Shown here piece by piece: positions 8,479-18,018 of a DNA stretch of 64,000 nucleotides. The stretch is from Leptothrix sp. (in: b-proteobacteria) (GTDB lineage Bacteria; Pseudomonadota; Gammaproteobacteria; Burkholderiales; Burkholderiaceae_C): the NCBI GenBank assembly GCA_013822685.1, contig PNKV01000014.1:1-64000 (forward strand). The letters are read 5' to 3'. The stretch's first letter is position 1. Each line of letters starts with the position of its first letter. The notes under the pieces are model-generated. The model saw only the letters and a list, made by a program, of their open reading frames with translations. It did not search any database and was not told the DNA's origin. A program made the translations under genes and the position numbers.

Positions 8479-9177
8479 TCACCGTTTGCCAGATGCCTGA
8501 AGCGGTGTCGGCTCTGTGTGAAGGCTTCCTTCCAGGCGGCTGTCAAACGCAAAAAAGGAGTCCTGTGCAAAGCTGGACTCGGCCCAGCGCGCGGCCCGCT
8601 CTGCGCGGCGCTGGCGCAACTTGCGCGCCACCTCGTCATTGGCGTCGTGCAGTGACTCGCTGATTGTGTTGGGCGTGGGGCCCATCTGGCTGTGGCCCAG
8701 CGCCCAAGCCGCAATCAAAGCCTGGTGTGGCCATTGCCCTGGGCGGCAACGCACATAGCGCACGCGGCAAGCCTCGAGCACGGCTTCCTTCATGCGCTGC
8801 GATCGTGCCGACGACGCCTTCTTGGGTGATTCGATGTCGATCACCGACACCACGCTCCCATTGGGCGAGCAGACTGCGAACGACACGTGCAGGGTGTGCA
8901 GCCGGTCATACCAGCTCCGGGCTTCGAACTCATCGGCCGCTTGGCAAAAACGCAGCAGGTTCAATTTGGCCAGCACCACATGATTGGGCAGGGCGGCGCG
9001 CAATTCCTTGAACAGGATGCGCTCGTCGGTGGTGAAGATGGGGCGGGCGTTGAGGTTCCAGCGCCGGGGCCACTCGCGTTGGCTGGCCGGGCGGCGACGT
9101 TGCGAGACGACGCCCAGCAGCACACCCGCAGTCGCGGCCAGCACCATGACGCCTATCAGCAACGGATCCAACTGCAT
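8479..9177 (-). CDS. DUF2726 membrane-anchored protein
   Basis: A 232-residue protein beginning MQLDPLLIGVMVLAATAGVLLGVVS, one membrane helix, followed by a basic linker and a DUF2726-like domain (FTTDERILFKELRAALPNHVVLAKLNLLRF, then VSVIDIESPKKASSARSQRMKEAVLEAC). Such domains resemble nuclease-fold modules and have no firmly assigned function. I chose the ATG at 9177 because AAGGGG sits just upstream; the longer frame adds 20 unlikely residues. It converges on htpG. The C-terminus is charged and low in complexity. Confidence 0.7.
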   Translation of the reverse strand: MQLDPLLIGVMVLAATAGVLLGVVSQRRRPASQREWPRRWNLNARPIFTTDERILFKELRAALPNHVVLAKLNLLRFCQAADEFEARSWYDRLHTLHVSFAVCSPNGSVVSVIDIESPKKASSARSQRMKEAVLEACRVRYVRCRPGQWPHQALIAAWALGHSQMGPTPNTISESLHDANDEVARKLRQRRAERAARWAESSFAQDSFFAFDSRLEGSLHTEPTPLQASGKR

Positions 9178-9268
9178 ACTACCCCTTGAATAAGTGGTGG
9201 TAATAGTACTCAGTTTTGCCGATGTTCCAACCCCCAAGAAAGGGGCGCTCGAACGCGGGAGCCGCTTT

Positions 9269-9970
9269 TCACGACGCGGAAGACACCAACATCCTCAGCC
9301 AATCGCTGAAATGCGCCGTCCAGTACTTGACTCGGTAAATGGCCTCGGCCGCCAATGATTGCAAAGAGCTTTCCAGGTGGGTGGCCACCGTGTCCTTGGG
9401 TAACTTGAGCCAGCCCTCTGCGTCCTGGCCAAATTGCTCGACCGTGGCGCCCGCTTTGGTGGCGATGCGCAGCATGGGCGCGTTTTCGGTCAAGGCATGA
9501 ATCACCAGGTGGCTGGCCCCGCGATTGCGGGCGTGGGTGATGGCATGCTGGAACAGCCGCAGACCCAAACCCTTGCCTCGCCCTTCTGGCAGCACCGACA
9601 CCCCAAATTCCATGGCCGATCCCCGCACATGCCCGCGAGGCATGGCCGCCAAGTGGGCCACGGCCAGCAGTTGCAGGCGCCGGCTGAAGATGCCGAACAC
9701 TTCGTCGCGGCGGAAATCGATGGCCGCCACATACCTGGACAACTGCTCCAGGGGCGCCAAGAAGCCGAAGCGCAGGTAGCGATCGTGCTCGTTCAGCGAC
9801 AGCAGGTGGTCTAGGATTCGTCGTCGGTGGTGGGGCTTCAGATCGCGAATCGGCACCCAGTGATGGACGAGATCAGCGCGCGAGTGCTTGCCCGGCGTGC
9901 CACCATTGGGGTGGGCCAGTCCAAACTTGTCCAGCGACGATGGTGATGATTCAGACTTTTGAGCGGTCAT
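9269..9970 (-). CDS. GNAT-family N-acetyltransferase
   Basis: A 233-residue protein with a GNAT acetyl-CoA fold. It has MEFGVSVLPEGRGKGLGLRLF, the R/Q-x-x-G-x-G/A loop that holds CoA pyrophosphate, followed by HAITHARNRGASHLVIHALTENAPMLRIATKAGA. Substrate unknown. The start at 9970 has a GGAAGGGG ribosome-binding site; the longer frame from 10003 has none. It is transcribed divergently from rplM. Similar proteins are common in Burkholderiales and none is characterised to my knowledge. Confidence 0.78.
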   Translation of the reverse strand: MTAQKSESSPSSLDKFGLAHPNGGTPGKHSRADLVHHWVPIRDLKPHHRRRILDHLLSLNEHDRYLRFGFLAPLEQLSRYVAAIDFRRDEVFGIFSRRLQLLAVAHLAAMPRGHVRGSAMEFGVSVLPEGRGKGLGLRLFQHAITHARNRGASHLVIHALTENAPMLRIATKAGATVEQFGQDAEGWLKLPKDTVATHLESSLQSLAAEAIYRVKYWTAHFSDWLRMLVSSAS

Positions 9971-10299
9971 TGTGTGACCCCTTCCTGGCCGTGGCGGAGG
10001 CAACCGGTTGTCATCCCCACCCTCGATCGAGGGTTAGTACCATGTTAGGGGCAGGGCCAGGGGTTGGCAAGACAGGGATGCGTCTGTGAAACAAGGTTTT
10101 ACCTCGCTATTGCGCTGAAAGTGCTTATCGAAGTAGAATTTCCGATTCCCGACTTGACTGCCGGGGATGGATTGCTTCAATCCAGCTATTTTCTATAGAC
10201 GTTTTATAGAACAGCGGCGTTGTCTGAGAGGCCACCACAATTTTCCAAGAAGTGGCACCAATGATGACAGTCAGTCAGTTTCACCACTTAGGAAAATTC
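9971..10299 (+). promoter_or_regulatory. Upstream region of rplM-rpsI with two candidate promoters
   Basis: This 329-base gap separates the acetyltransferase from rplM. Two sigma-70-like sites are visible: TTGCGC at 10110-10115, 18 bases, TAGAAT at 10134-10139; and TTGCTT at 10172-10177, 16 bases, TATAGA at 10194-10199. Either leaves a leader of about 95-155 bases, long enough for translational feedback, which is known for ribosomal-protein operons. I see no defined leader motif and no small gene. Confidence 0.4.
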
Positions 10300-10728
10300 A
10301 TGAATACCTTCAGCGCCAAGCCGGCCGAAGTGACGCACGAGTGGTTTGTGATCGACGCCACCGACAAGGTGTTAGGACGAGTGGCCAGCGAAGTCGCTCT
10401 CCGTCTGCGCGGAAAACACAAAGCCATTTACACGCCTCACGTTGACACCGGTGACTTCATCATCATCGTCAACTCGGACAAGATTCGTGTCACTGGCAAC
10501 AAGGCCACTGACAAGGTGTACTACCGCCACTCGGGTCACCCCGGCGGTATCCACGCCACCACGTTCAAGGACATGCAAGCCAAGCATCCTGGTCGTGCCA
10601 TTGAAAAGGCAGTCAAGGGCATGCTGCCCAAGGGCCCCCTGGGCTATGCCATGATCAAGAAGCTGAAGGTTTACGCAGGCAGTGCTCATCCGCACGCCGC
10701 GCAAAGCCCGAAGCCCCTGGAAATCTAA
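10300..10728 (+). CDS. rplM: 50S ribosomal protein L13
   Basis: A 142-residue protein, exactly the usual L13 length, starting [20 protein letters not shown]. Core family segments are [18 protein letters not shown] and [17 protein letters not shown] in variant form. The start is at 10300, where AGGAAAATTC precedes the ATG; the longer frame adds 16 residues not seen in L13. L13 is an early-assembly protein of the large subunit. rpsI follows after 9 bases, the standard rplM-rpsI operon. Confidence 0.98.
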   Translation: MNTFSAKPAEVTHEWFVIDATDKVLGRVASEVALRLRGKHKAIYTPHVDTGDFIIIVNSDKIRVTGNKATDKVYYRHSGHPGGIHATTFKDMQAKHPGRAIEKAVKGMLPKGPLGYAMIKKLKVYAGSAHPHAAQSPKPLEI

Positions 10729-10737
10729 GGAGCGGCC

Positions 10738-11130
10738 ATGATCGGTAATTGGAACTATGGCACCGGACGTCGCAAGTCGTCCATCGCCCGCGTCTTCATC
10801 AAGAAGGGCACCGGCCAGATCATCGTCAACGGTAAGCCTGTCGAAGACTACTTCGGCCGTCAAACCTCGATCATGATCGTCAAGCAACCCCTGTTCCTGA
10901 CCAACAATGTCGAAGCTTTCGACATCAAGGTCAGCGTCAAGGGTGGCGGCGAGTCTGGTCAAGCCGGCGCTGTGCGTCACGGCGTGACCCGTGCTCTGAT
11001 CGATTTCGACGCAGCACTCAAGCCTGACTTGAGCCGCGCCGGTTTCGTGACCCGCGATGCTCGCGAAGTCGAACGTAAGAAGGTCGGTCTGCACGGTGCT
11101 CGTCGCCGGAAGCAATTCAGCAAGCGCTGA
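10738..11130 (+). CDS. rpsI: 30S ribosomal protein S9
   Basis: A 130-residue S9. It has the family core [18 protein letters not shown] and [20 protein letters not shown], and the basic C-terminal tail ending RRRKQFSKR, whose last arginine contacts P-site tRNA in known ribosome structures. A ribosome-binding site (AAGGAGCGGCC) precedes the ATG. It is the last gene of the rplM-rpsI operon and is followed by a strong terminator. Confidence 0.98.
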   Translation: MIGNWNYGTGRRKSSIARVFIKKGTGQIIVNGKPVEDYFGRQTSIMIVKQPLFLTNNVEAFDIKVSVKGGGESGQAGAVRHGVTRALIDFDAALKPDLSRAGFVTRDAREVERKKVGLHGARRRKQFSKR

Positions 11131-11150
11131 TCCGATTGGGCAGAGCCCGA

Positions 11151-11184
11151 AAACCCGCCCAGGCAACTGTGGCGGGTTTTTTTT
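11151..11184 (+). terminator. Rho-independent terminator of rplM-rpsI
   Basis: AACCCGCC pairs with GGCGGGTT across a 10-base loop and is followed by a run of eight Ts. It starts 20 bases after the rpsI stop codon. Confidence 0.9.
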
Positions 11185-11235
11185 CATTCACCCTAGAATG
11201 GCGAGCTTCTCGCTCTAGGCACCAAAGGAATCATC

Positions 11236-12273
11236 ATGATCAAGGTCGGCATCGTTGGTGGCACAGGCTACACGGGCGTCGAATTGCTGCGCCTGCTGTC
11301 GCAGCATCCTCAGGTCCAGATCCAGGCCATCACCAGTCGCAAGGAAGCCGGCATGCCGGTGTCCGACATGTACCCCAGCCTGCGCGGCCATGTCGATCTG
11401 CCCTTCGTGACGCCGGACGAAGCCAAGCTGTCGGAGTGCGACGTGGTGTTCTTCGCCACGCCGCATGGTGTGGCCATGGTGCAAGCGCGCGAACTGCTTG
11501 CCGCAGGTGTCAAGGTGATCGACCTGGCGGCTGATTTCCGCCTGCAAAACCTGGCCGAGTTCGAGCAGTGGTATGGCATGGCGCACAGCTGCCCTGATCT
11601 GCTGGCCGAGGCGGTGTATGGCCTGCCCGAGATCAACCGCGAGGCCATCAAGAAGGCCCGCATCATTGGCAACCCGGGCTGTTATCCCACGTCAGTGCAG
11701 CTGGGTTATGCGCCCTTGCTCAAACACAAGCTGATTGACCCCACGCACCTGATCGCCAACTGCGCCTCAGGCGTGTCTGGCGCAGGGCGCAAGGCCGAGG
11801 TTCACACCTTGATGGCCGAGGCCAGCGACAACTTCAAGGCGTACGGCGTCAAGGGCCACCGCCACGGTCCGGAGATCAACCAGCAGCTGCGCATCATCGC
11901 TGGCGACGACAGTGTGAATTGCCTGTTCGTGCCGCACCTGCTGCCCTTGATCCGGGGCATCCATTCGACTTTGTACGCGCGTCTTAACAGCGAAGGCCAG
12001 GCGGCTGATCTGCAGGCTTTGTACGAGTCCTTCTACCAAGGTGAGCGCTTCGTTGATGTGTTGCCCGCGGGCAGTGCACCCGAGACCCGCAGTGTGCGCG
12101 CCAGCAACACGGTGCGCATCGCGGTGCATCGGCCCTTGCCCGACACGGTCATGGTGCTGGTGGTGGAAGACAACCTCACCAAGGGTGCGTCGGGCCAAGC
12201 CGTGCAGTGCATGAACCTGATGTGTGGTCTGGAAGAACACCTGGGCCTGACCCACGTGCCGGTCTTGCCCTGA
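11236..12273 (+). CDS. argC: N-acetyl-gamma-glutamyl-phosphate reductase
   Basis: A 345-residue protein, the typical length of the long ArgC type. The N-terminal NADP-binding loop is [19 protein letters not shown]. The catalytic cysteine lies in [13 protein letters not shown]. The glutamate/histidine substrate region includes HRHGPEI. It reduces N-acetylglutamyl phosphate to the semialdehyde in arginine synthesis. Its stop codon overlaps the next start (TGATG), so it leads a run of argC, a DUF6776 gene, bactofilin and erpA. argH, a later step of the pathway, is at 53.3 kb. Confidence 0.97.
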   Translation: MIKVGIVGGTGYTGVELLRLLSQHPQVQIQAITSRKEAGMPVSDMYPSLRGHVDLPFVTPDEAKLSECDVVFFATPHGVAMVQARELLAAGVKVIDLAADFRLQNLAEFEQWYGMAHSCPDLLAEAVYGLPEINREAIKKARIIGNPGCYPTSVQLGYAPLLKHKLIDPTHLIANCASGVSGAGRKAEVHTLMAEASDNFKAYGVKGHRHGPEINQQLRIIAGDDSVNCLFVPHLLPLIRGIHSTLYARLNSEGQAADLQALYESFYQGERFVDVLPAGSAPETRSVRASNTVRIAVHRPLPDTVMVLVVEDNLTKGASGQAVQCMNLMCGLEEHLGLTHVPVLP

Positions 12274-12995
12274 TGCGTTGGCGGCTGATCAGGCGGCGCC
12301 TGTCCATCAGCGCGCCGCGCATGTCGGTTCGCAGTCACCTGCCGTGGCCGGTTCGTTGGGTTTTGGCGGCCCTGGTGTTGGGCTTCTCGGGGGCGATCGG
12401 GCTTTGGGCCTTTGAGTTTGGCCGCAACATCGCCGGCTTAAACCCAGGCGCCCGCCCGGCGTCTGACGATCTGCTGCAGGTTCGCCAGCAACTGGACGAC
12501 ACTCGCCAGGAGCGAGACCGCGCACAATCCCTGGCCAATGCCGCCGACAGCCTCATCAAGGCCGAGCGGGCCACCCAAATCCGCTTGACTGAACAGGTCA
12601 AGGCCCTGGAGTCTGAAAACCAGGCCTTGAAGGATGACCTTGGTTTTTTTGAGCGCCTGCTGCCGGCTTCCACCAGCGAAGGCCTGTCGGTTCGCGGGTT
12701 GCAGGCCGATTTGCCGGCGCAGGGCCAGTTGCGCTTTCAGGTGCTGGTGATGCAGCATGGCGGGCGAGTGCAGCCCGAGTTCAAAGGGCGCTACGAACTG
12801 CTGCTGTCGGGCACCTTTGATGGCAAGCCATGGCTTCAGCCGGGGCCGGTGGTGAGCCAGCCCTTGCAATTCAAACAATATCGCCGTGTAGATGGCACAG
12901 TTCAATACCCTGCCAATGCAGTGGTGAAGCAGGTTCAGGTGCGGGTGCTTGACGACAATGGCAAGGAAGTCGCCACGCAATCCCTGCGGATGTGA
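12273..12995 (+). CDS. DUF6776-type single-pass membrane coiled-coil protein
   Basis: A 240-residue protein. A basic N-terminus is followed by one membrane helix (about residues 26-49, VRWVLAALVLGFSGAIGLWAF), then a coiled coil of about 70 residues rich in Q, E and R (LLQVRQQLDDTRQERDRAQSL onward), then a beta-rich periplasmic C-terminal domain (RFQVLVMQHGGRVQPEFKGRY). I believe the family is DUF6776. Its start overlaps the argC stop. Its position directly before bactofilin suggests an envelope or morphogenesis role. This is inference from position only. Confidence 0.7.
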   Translation: MRWRLIRRRLSISAPRMSVRSHLPWPVRWVLAALVLGFSGAIGLWAFEFGRNIAGLNPGARPASDDLLQVRQQLDDTRQERDRAQSLANAADSLIKAERATQIRLTEQVKALESENQALKDDLGFFERLLPASTSEGLSVRGLQADLPAQGQLRFQVLVMQHGGRVQPEFKGRYELLLSGTFDGKPWLQPGPVVSQPLQFKQYRRVDGTVQYPANAVVKQVQVRVLDDNGKEVATQSLRM

Positions 12996-13012
12996 TCACG
13001 AAGGAACGCCTC

Positions 13013-13411
13013 ATGATGTTTGGTTGGAAGAAAACCCCCCTTATCCGCACCCTGGTGGGTGAAGGCACCGTCATCACGGGCGAACTGCGCTTTGCCGATG
13101 GTTTGCGCATCGACGGCGAGGTGGTGGGTAACATCACCTGCACGGGCGAAGGCCGCTCCCTCTTGGTCATCAGTGACAAAGCCAAGGTCACCGGCAAGGT
13201 CAGGGCCGGCCATGTCATCATCAATGGCACGGTGAATGGCCCTGTGATCGCTGAAGACCTGCTGGAACTTCAACCCAAAGCGCGCATCGTGGGTGATGTA
13301 CGCTACGAGGCTCTGGAAATGCACCAAGGTGCCACCATCGATGGTGAGTTGCATCCCTTGAAATCTGACGACAAGCCCGCAGCTTTGAAGCTGGCGTCGA
13401 ACAATGGCTGA
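13013..13411 (+). CDS. Bactofilin (polymer-forming cytoskeletal protein)
   Basis: A 132-residue bactofilin with the typical right-handed beta-helix core: [29 protein letters not shown], then [29 protein letters not shown]. Bactofilins polymerise without nucleotides at the inner membrane and act in cell shape, stalks or localised wall synthesis. An AAGGAA site lies 7 bases before the ATG at 13013, which I take as the start; a second ATG follows directly. An M23 endopeptidase gene lies two genes downstream on the other strand, echoing the bactofilin-M23 pairing known in other bacteria. The peptidase here is convergent rather than co-transcribed. Confidence 0.9.
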   Translation: MMFGWKKTPLIRTLVGEGTVITGELRFADGLRIDGEVVGNITCTGEGRSLLVISDKAKVTGKVRAGHVIINGTVNGPVIAEDLLELQPKARIVGDVRYEALEMHQGATIDGELHPLKSDDKPAALKLASNNG

Positions 13412-13449
13412 GCAAGACTCGCCTCTTTATTTGTACCTGGAGTAATCCC

Positions 13450-13833
13450 ATGACCGCTGTTCTTGAAACCACCGCCCCCGAATCCCTGGCTGGCGACATG
13501 CCCCCAGCCCCCATTGTTTTCACTGACAGCGCGGCAGGCAAGGTGGCGGAATTGGTCGCCGAAGAGGGCAACCCTGACCTCAAGCTGCGCGTGTTCGTCC
13601 AAGGCGGCGGGTGCTCGGGCTTTCAATATGGGTTCACATTCGACGAGATTGTGAATGAAGATGACACCCGCATGGAAAAGAATGGCGTTTCCCTGCTGAT
13701 CGACGCGATGAGCCTGCAGTACCTGGTGGGCGCTGAGATCGACTACAAGGATGACTTGGAAGGCGCTCAGTTCGTGATTCGCAACCCCAATGCCACCACC
13801 ACCTGCGGTTGTGGTTCCAGCTTCTCGGCCTGA
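13450..13833 (+). CDS. erpA: Iron-sulfur cluster insertion protein ErpA
   Basis: A 127-residue A-type carrier. The three cluster ligands are present: Cys55 in [11 protein letters not shown] and Cys119/Cys121 in TCGCGSSF. The family motifs [15 protein letters not shown] and [18 protein letters not shown] are clear. ErpA delivers Fe-S clusters to apoproteins, including isoprenoid enzymes such as IspG/IspH. The N-terminal 20 residues are a variable extension. It ends the argC-bactofilin run and converges with anmK, with 9 bases between the stops. Confidence 0.95.
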   Translation: MTAVLETTAPESLAGDMPPAPIVFTDSAAGKVAELVAEEGNPDLKLRVFVQGGGCSGFQYGFTFDEIVNEDDTRMEKNGVSLLIDAMSLQYLVGAEIDYKDDLEGAQFVIRNPNATTTCGCGSSFSA

Positions 13834-13842
13834 TCAGGCAGG

Positions 13843-14961
13843 TCAAGCTGGGTAGAGGGCGCCCAGGATTCTGGGACCCTTGGCGCCTGTCACTTGGGGC
13901 ACATTGCCGGCCAAGTGGTGAACATGGCGCTGGGCCAACCACGCAAACGCGGCGGCTTCAACCTGCATCACGGGCAGGCCATGCGCATCTGAGGGCTGAA
14001 CGGTCACGCCAGGCAAATTGGCTCGCAGCCGTTGCATCAGCGCGCCGTTGAGTGCGCCCCCTCCACACACCACCAATCGACTGGCCATGGGCGCAAAGGC
14101 CTGCGTGGCCATGGCGGCGCTGCGCGCGGTCAATTCGCACAGGGTGGCCTGAACATCTTGCGCCGGGCGGTTTGCCAGGCTTGCGATGGTTAGCCACTGC
14201 TGCAGCCAGCCAGCATTGAACAGGTCTCGCCCTGTGCTCTTAGGGGGTGGCAGGGCAAAGAATGGGTCTGACAGCGCCACCTCCAGGGCGGCCGAGTCCG
14301 CCGTGCCCTGGGCCCCCCAGGCGCCGTCGTCGTCATAAGCTTGGCCCGTGTGCTGTTCGCACCAGGCGTCCATCAAGGCGTTGCCTGGGCCGCAGTCAAA
14401 ACCAAGCGGAGCTTCGCTCGGCCGCAGGATACTGAGGTTGGCCATGCCGCCCACGTTCAGCACCACCACCGTGTCTACCGGGCTTTCAAACAAGGCCTGG
14501 TGAAAGGCTGGCACCAGGGGGGCACCTTGCCCACCAGCGGCCACGTCGCGGCTGCGGAAATCGGCCACCACGTCAATGCCCGTTAGTTCAGCCAGCAAGG
14601 CCGGCGCGTTGATCTGCAGCGTGTAACCCAGTTCGGGCCGATGGCGAACGGTCTGGCCATGGGCGCCGATGGCGCGAACTTGTTGGGGTGTGACTCCGGC
14701 ACGGGCGCAAACCGTTTTCACGACTTGTGCACAACTGGCCACCAGGTCTTGTGCGGCCAAGGCGGCTTCGTGCAGCTCATTGGAGCCGGCCGTGTTGAGG
14801 GCCAGCAGTGTGCGCTTGAGGGCAGGGTCAAACGGTTGGTGCGCATGGGCCAGGGAGCGCCATGGTGGCGGCGAGCCCAGGTCCATCAGAACGCCGTCAA
14901 CACCATCCAGCGACGTGCCCGACATCAAGCCAATGTAGAGCTCGCTTCGGGCTGGATTCAT
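13843..14961 (-). CDS. anmK: Anhydro-N-acetylmuramic acid kinase
   Basis: A 372-residue kinase of the usual AnmK length. The N-terminal phosphate loop is YIGLMSGTSLDGVDGVLMD; GFDCGPGNALMDAWC and VVCGGGALNGALM are further family signatures. It cleaves and phosphorylates 1,6-anhydro-MurNAc to MurNAc-6-phosphate during wall recycling. The stop-to-start gap to the upstream M23 peptidase is 6 bases, so the two are probably one operon: a hydrolase acting on peptidoglycan and a kinase that salvages its products. Together with murU it indicates active muropeptide recycling. Confidence 0.95.
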   Translation of the reverse strand: MNPARSELYIGLMSGTSLDGVDGVLMDLGSPPPWRSLAHAHQPFDPALKRTLLALNTAGSNELHEAALAAQDLVASCAQVVKTVCARAGVTPQQVRAIGAHGQTVRHRPELGYTLQINAPALLAELTGIDVVADFRSRDVAAGGQGAPLVPAFHQALFESPVDTVVVLNVGGMANLSILRPSEAPLGFDCGPGNALMDAWCEQHTGQAYDDDGAWGAQGTADSAALEVALSDPFFALPPPKSTGRDLFNAGWLQQWLTIASLANRPAQDVQATLCELTARSAAMATQAFAPMASRLVVCGGGALNGALMQRLRANLPGVTVQPSDAHGLPVMQVEAAAFAWLAQRHVHHLAGNVPQVTGAKGPRILGALYPA

Positions 14962-14967
14962 CCGGAG

Positions 14968-16398
14968 TTATTCGAAGCGGGCCGTGGATTGGGCGCCCGC
15001 AAGGCTTTGCTGCTCGGCGGCGTCAAGCCGCTGGGCAATGCTTACCACCATCTGCTTGAACTGAGCCAAGGCTTGGGGCGACAGCTGCGTGCTTTCAGAC
15101 GAGCGGGCAATGGCAATCGGGTCCACTTGGCGGCCGTTGACCTTGAATTCAAAGTGAAGGTGTGGACCAGTGGCCCAGCCGGTGGCGCCCACGGCGCCGA
15201 TCAATTGGCCTTGCTCCACGATTTGCCCCACGCGCACATTGATGCGGCTGAGGTGGGCGTAAACCGTCTTGCGGTCGCCGGAATGCTGCAGCTCGATCAC
15301 ATTGCCGTAGCCATTTTGCCGACCGGCAAAGCTCACCTTGCCGTCACCAACCGAGCGCACGGCGGTGCCGTTGGGGGCGCCATAGTCCACGCCCAAGTGC
15401 GCTTTCCAGCGCTGCAGGATGGGGTGAAAGCGCATGGAAAAGCCGGAGGTGACCCGAGAAAACGCCAGCGGCGATGCCAGGAAAGAGCGGGTCTTGCTCA
15501 CGCCGGTCATGTCGAAGTAGGCGCCCTTGTGGCCGGCTTCTTGGTACCAGATCGCGTTGTGGACTTTGTCTTTGTTGATGAAGCGGGCCGCCAGCACCCG
15601 GCCGGCTGAACCGCCCCAGGTGATGGGTTCGCCATCGGCGGTGTGGGCTTCGTAAAGCACGCTGAAGGCGTCGCCCTTGCGCAGTTCGCGGCGAAAATCG
15701 ATGTCGCTGCCAAAGATCTCGGCGACCTGGTTGGTGATCGAGTCGGGCATGTTCGCCTCATCGGCGGCCGCGAACAGGGAGGACGAAATGGTGCCCGTGG
15801 CCAGTTGCGTGCTGGCCTGCAGTGGTGCTTGCTCGGTGTGGGCGGACAAGGGCGCGTGGTCGTCAGTGCGGCTGACGGTCAGGCGGGTGAAGTGTGAATC
15901 CAGCTGCTCGGACTGACGGGCAGGGCTGCGGGCCACCAGCTCCATCAATCGGCCGTGCAGGGTGACCACTTTGATCATTTTCCCTGGGCGACCTAACAGC
16001 AAGGTCTGCCCCACCGGGTCGGTGCGTAAAAATTCTGCGGCTTGCGTATCGCTCACGCCCAGGCGCTGAAGCAGGGTGTCGACCGTGTCGCTCGCGCGCG
16101 AGACATCGCTGCGGTACAGCGACAGCCCCTGCTCATCCAGCTGCACGACTTGCCCGGCCAAGTCTGGCAGGGGCAAAGCTTCGCTGATCTGCGAAATGCT
16201 GGGAGGATTGTTGAGTTGAGCCGCCGTGAGCGGAGCGACACCAAACGCCGTCATGGTGGAGCCGGCCAACACCGCCAGCACAGCGGCGGCGACGCGGCGA
16301 GGATGCCGGTGCAGGGCATCCTGGGTGGCTTGCAGGCCCGAAAGGGCGGAACTGCGCAAAGACTTAAGCGTGGTGAACAGGTCGTTGTTAGAAGCCAA
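14968..16398 (-). CDS. M23-family murein DD-endopeptidase
   Basis: A 476-residue membrane-anchored peptidase. There is one membrane helix near residues 36-55 (VAAAVLAVLAGSTMTAFGVA), a long periplasmic region with an OapA/LysM-like portion, and a C-terminal LytM zinc domain (about 340-450). The domain shows HLGVDYGAPNGTAVRS and TGPHLHFEFKVNGRQVDP, giving the His/Asp and H-x-H zinc ligands. It is the MepM type, which cuts peptide cross-links to allow wall expansion. It precedes anmK in an operon and diverges from tyrS, sharing the 106-base region 16399-16504. Confidence 0.93.
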   Translation of the reverse strand: MASNNDLFTTLKSLRSSALSGLQATQDALHRHPRRVAAAVLAVLAGSTMTAFGVAPLTAAQLNNPPSISQISEALPLPDLAGQVVQLDEQGLSLYRSDVSRASDTVDTLLQRLGVSDTQAAEFLRTDPVGQTLLLGRPGKMIKVVTLHGRLMELVARSPARQSEQLDSHFTRLTVSRTDDHAPLSAHTEQAPLQASTQLATGTISSSLFAAADEANMPDSITNQVAEIFGSDIDFRRELRKGDAFSVLYEAHTADGEPITWGGSAGRVLAARFINKDKVHNAIWYQEAGHKGAYFDMTGVSKTRSFLASPLAFSRVTSGFSMRFHPILQRWKAHLGVDYGAPNGTAVRSVGDGKVSFAGRQNGYGNVIELQHSGDRKTVYAHLSRINVRVGQIVEQGQLIGAVGATGWATGPHLHFEFKVNGRQVDPIAIARSSESTQLSPQALAQFKQMVVSIAQRLDAAEQQSLAGAQSTARFE

Positions 16399-16504
16399 AA
16401 CTCGAATTCCCGCTACATAGGGGCTGTCCCCTAAAATCCCTGAAAAGCAAGTATAGCTGTCACGCTCTTGTCACCTGCCGTAAGATTTTCACCCATCGGT
16501 AAAT

Positions 16505-17764
16505 ATGCTGCCCCCTGAAAAACCCCCTGAACCATCGCTTTCTCATCCTGTAACCGACAGGGTCCTGGAGGCCCTGGCCATCACCCGCCGCGGTTGCGAT
16601 GAGCTCTTGCCTGAAGGCGAATGGGTGAAAAAGCTGGCTCGCGCCGAGGCCACCAAGGTGCCTTTGCGCATCAAGTTGGGCATGGACCCCACCGCGCCAG
16701 ACATCCATTTGGGCCACACGGTGGTGCTCAACAAGTTGCGTCAACTCCAGGATATCGGCCACACGGTCATTTTCTTGATAGGCGATTTCACCTCTTTGAT
16801 TGGCGATCCTTCTGGTCGCAACAGCACCCGCCCGCCTCTGACCGCCGAGCAAATCAAGGTCAATGCCGAGACTTACTACAAGCAGGCGAGTCTGGTGCTG
16901 GACCCTGAGCGCACTGAAATCCGCCAGAACAGTGAGTGGTGTGACGCCTTGGGCGCGCGGGGCATGATCCAGTTGGCCTCGCGTTACACCGTGGCCCGCA
17001 TGATGGAGCGGGACGACTTCACCAAGCGGTTCAAGGCCAACACGCCGATCAGCGTGCATGAATTCCTGTACCCCTTGATGCAGGGCTATGACTCTGTGGC
17101 GCTCAAATCCGACTTGGAATTGGGCGGCACGGACCAGAAATTCAACCTTCTGATGGGGCGGCATCTGCAATCCGAGTATGAGCAAGAGCCCCAATGCATC
17201 TTGACCATGCCTTTGCTGGTGGGCTTGGACGGCGTCGAGAAGATGTCCAAGTCCAAGAACAACTATGTGGGCATTAGCGAGGCACCCAACAGCATGTTTG
17301 GCAAGCTGATGAGCATCTCTGATGAGCTGATGTGGTCCTACTTCGAGTTGCTGAGCTTCGCGCCGCTGTCCAGCATCGCACAACTCAAATCGGAATGCGC
17401 TGCTGGGCGCAATCCACGGGATGCCAAGGTGCTGCTGGCCCAGGAGGTGGTGACCCGCTTCCACGGCGCGCAGGCCGCTGAAAGCGCACTGGCTGACTTT
17501 GTGAACCGATCCAAGGGGGGGGTGCCCGACGACATCCCCGAGGTCCATCTGGCCCTGCCTGCCGATGGGGCTGGGCTGGGTGTGGGCGCGTTGCTCAAGC
17601 AGGCTGGTTTGGTTCCATCCACGAGCGAGGCCATGCGCATGGTCGAGCAGGGCGGTGTGAGGGTAGACGGCAGCGTGGTCAGTGACAAAACTTTGAAGCT
17701 GCCCAAGGGAACTTTTGTGGTCCAAGTGGGTAAGCGCAAGTTCGCCAAGGTGTTTTTGGCTTGA
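16505..17764 (+). CDS. tyrS: Tyrosyl-tRNA synthetase
   Basis: A 419-residue class I synthetase. The HIGH motif appears as HLGH in [18 protein letters not shown], and KMSKS as KMSKSKNN near residue 245. A C-terminal S4 RNA-binding domain (about 350-419) ends [10 protein letters not shown]. It attaches tyrosine to tRNA-Tyr. Overall it is of the TyrZ-like bacterial type. The ATG at 16505 is the furthest upstream and gives a proline-rich N-terminus; a start a few codons in is possible. There is no obvious T-box, as expected in a proteobacterium. Confidence 0.97.
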   Translation: MLPPEKPPEPSLSHPVTDRVLEALAITRRGCDELLPEGEWVKKLARAEATKVPLRIKLGMDPTAPDIHLGHTVVLNKLRQLQDIGHTVIFLIGDFTSLIGDPSGRNSTRPPLTAEQIKVNAETYYKQASLVLDPERTEIRQNSEWCDALGARGMIQLASRYTVARMMERDDFTKRFKANTPISVHEFLYPLMQGYDSVALKSDLELGGTDQKFNLLMGRHLQSEYEQEPQCILTMPLLVGLDGVEKMSKSKNNYVGISEAPNSMFGKLMSISDELMWSYFELLSFAPLSSIAQLKSECAAGRNPRDAKVLLAQEVVTRFHGAQAAESALADFVNRSKGGVPDDIPEVHLALPADGAGLGVGALLKQAGLVPSTSEAMRMVEQGGVRVDGSVVSDKTLKLPKGTFVVQVGKRKFAKVFLA

Positions 17765-17804
17765 ATAACGCCGAGGGTTGCCACTGGTTCTAGGGTCAAC
17801 CCCA

Positions 17805-17820
17805 CCCCTAGTCAGGGGGG
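17805..17820 (+). promoter_or_regulatory. GC-rich inverted repeat upstream of PEP-CTERM gene
   Basis: CCCCTAGTCAGGGGGG, a short C-run/G-run inverted repeat about 200 bases before the PEP-CTERM gene start. Similar CCCCCC/GGGGGG repeats lie about 78 bases before each of the two paralogues (21067-21084 and 22077-22094). The shared position and form suggest an operator or a leader hairpin common to the family. No sigma-54 -24/-12 pair was found nearby. Confidence 0.4.
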
Positions 17821-18018
17821 CGACGGGCTCGGCCGGGGGTTTCCCTGGCCGCCAAAGGTGGGCAATGCGCACCTGTCCCGTTGTCTGCCCAGACTAAAGG
17901 CCCTTATGCTTAAGCTAGACAGATCGGTAAAGTCTGTGAGTCGACAAGAGGAATACGCGGACGCCTCTCTAGATTTTTGGATTTCGAAAAAAGGGACCGC
18001 TTTTGTGTGGAGATAAAT

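Noticed and set aside
16460..17872. 470-codon minus-strand open frame across tyrS
   Set aside because: Shadow; tyrS has HIGH and KMSKS motifs.
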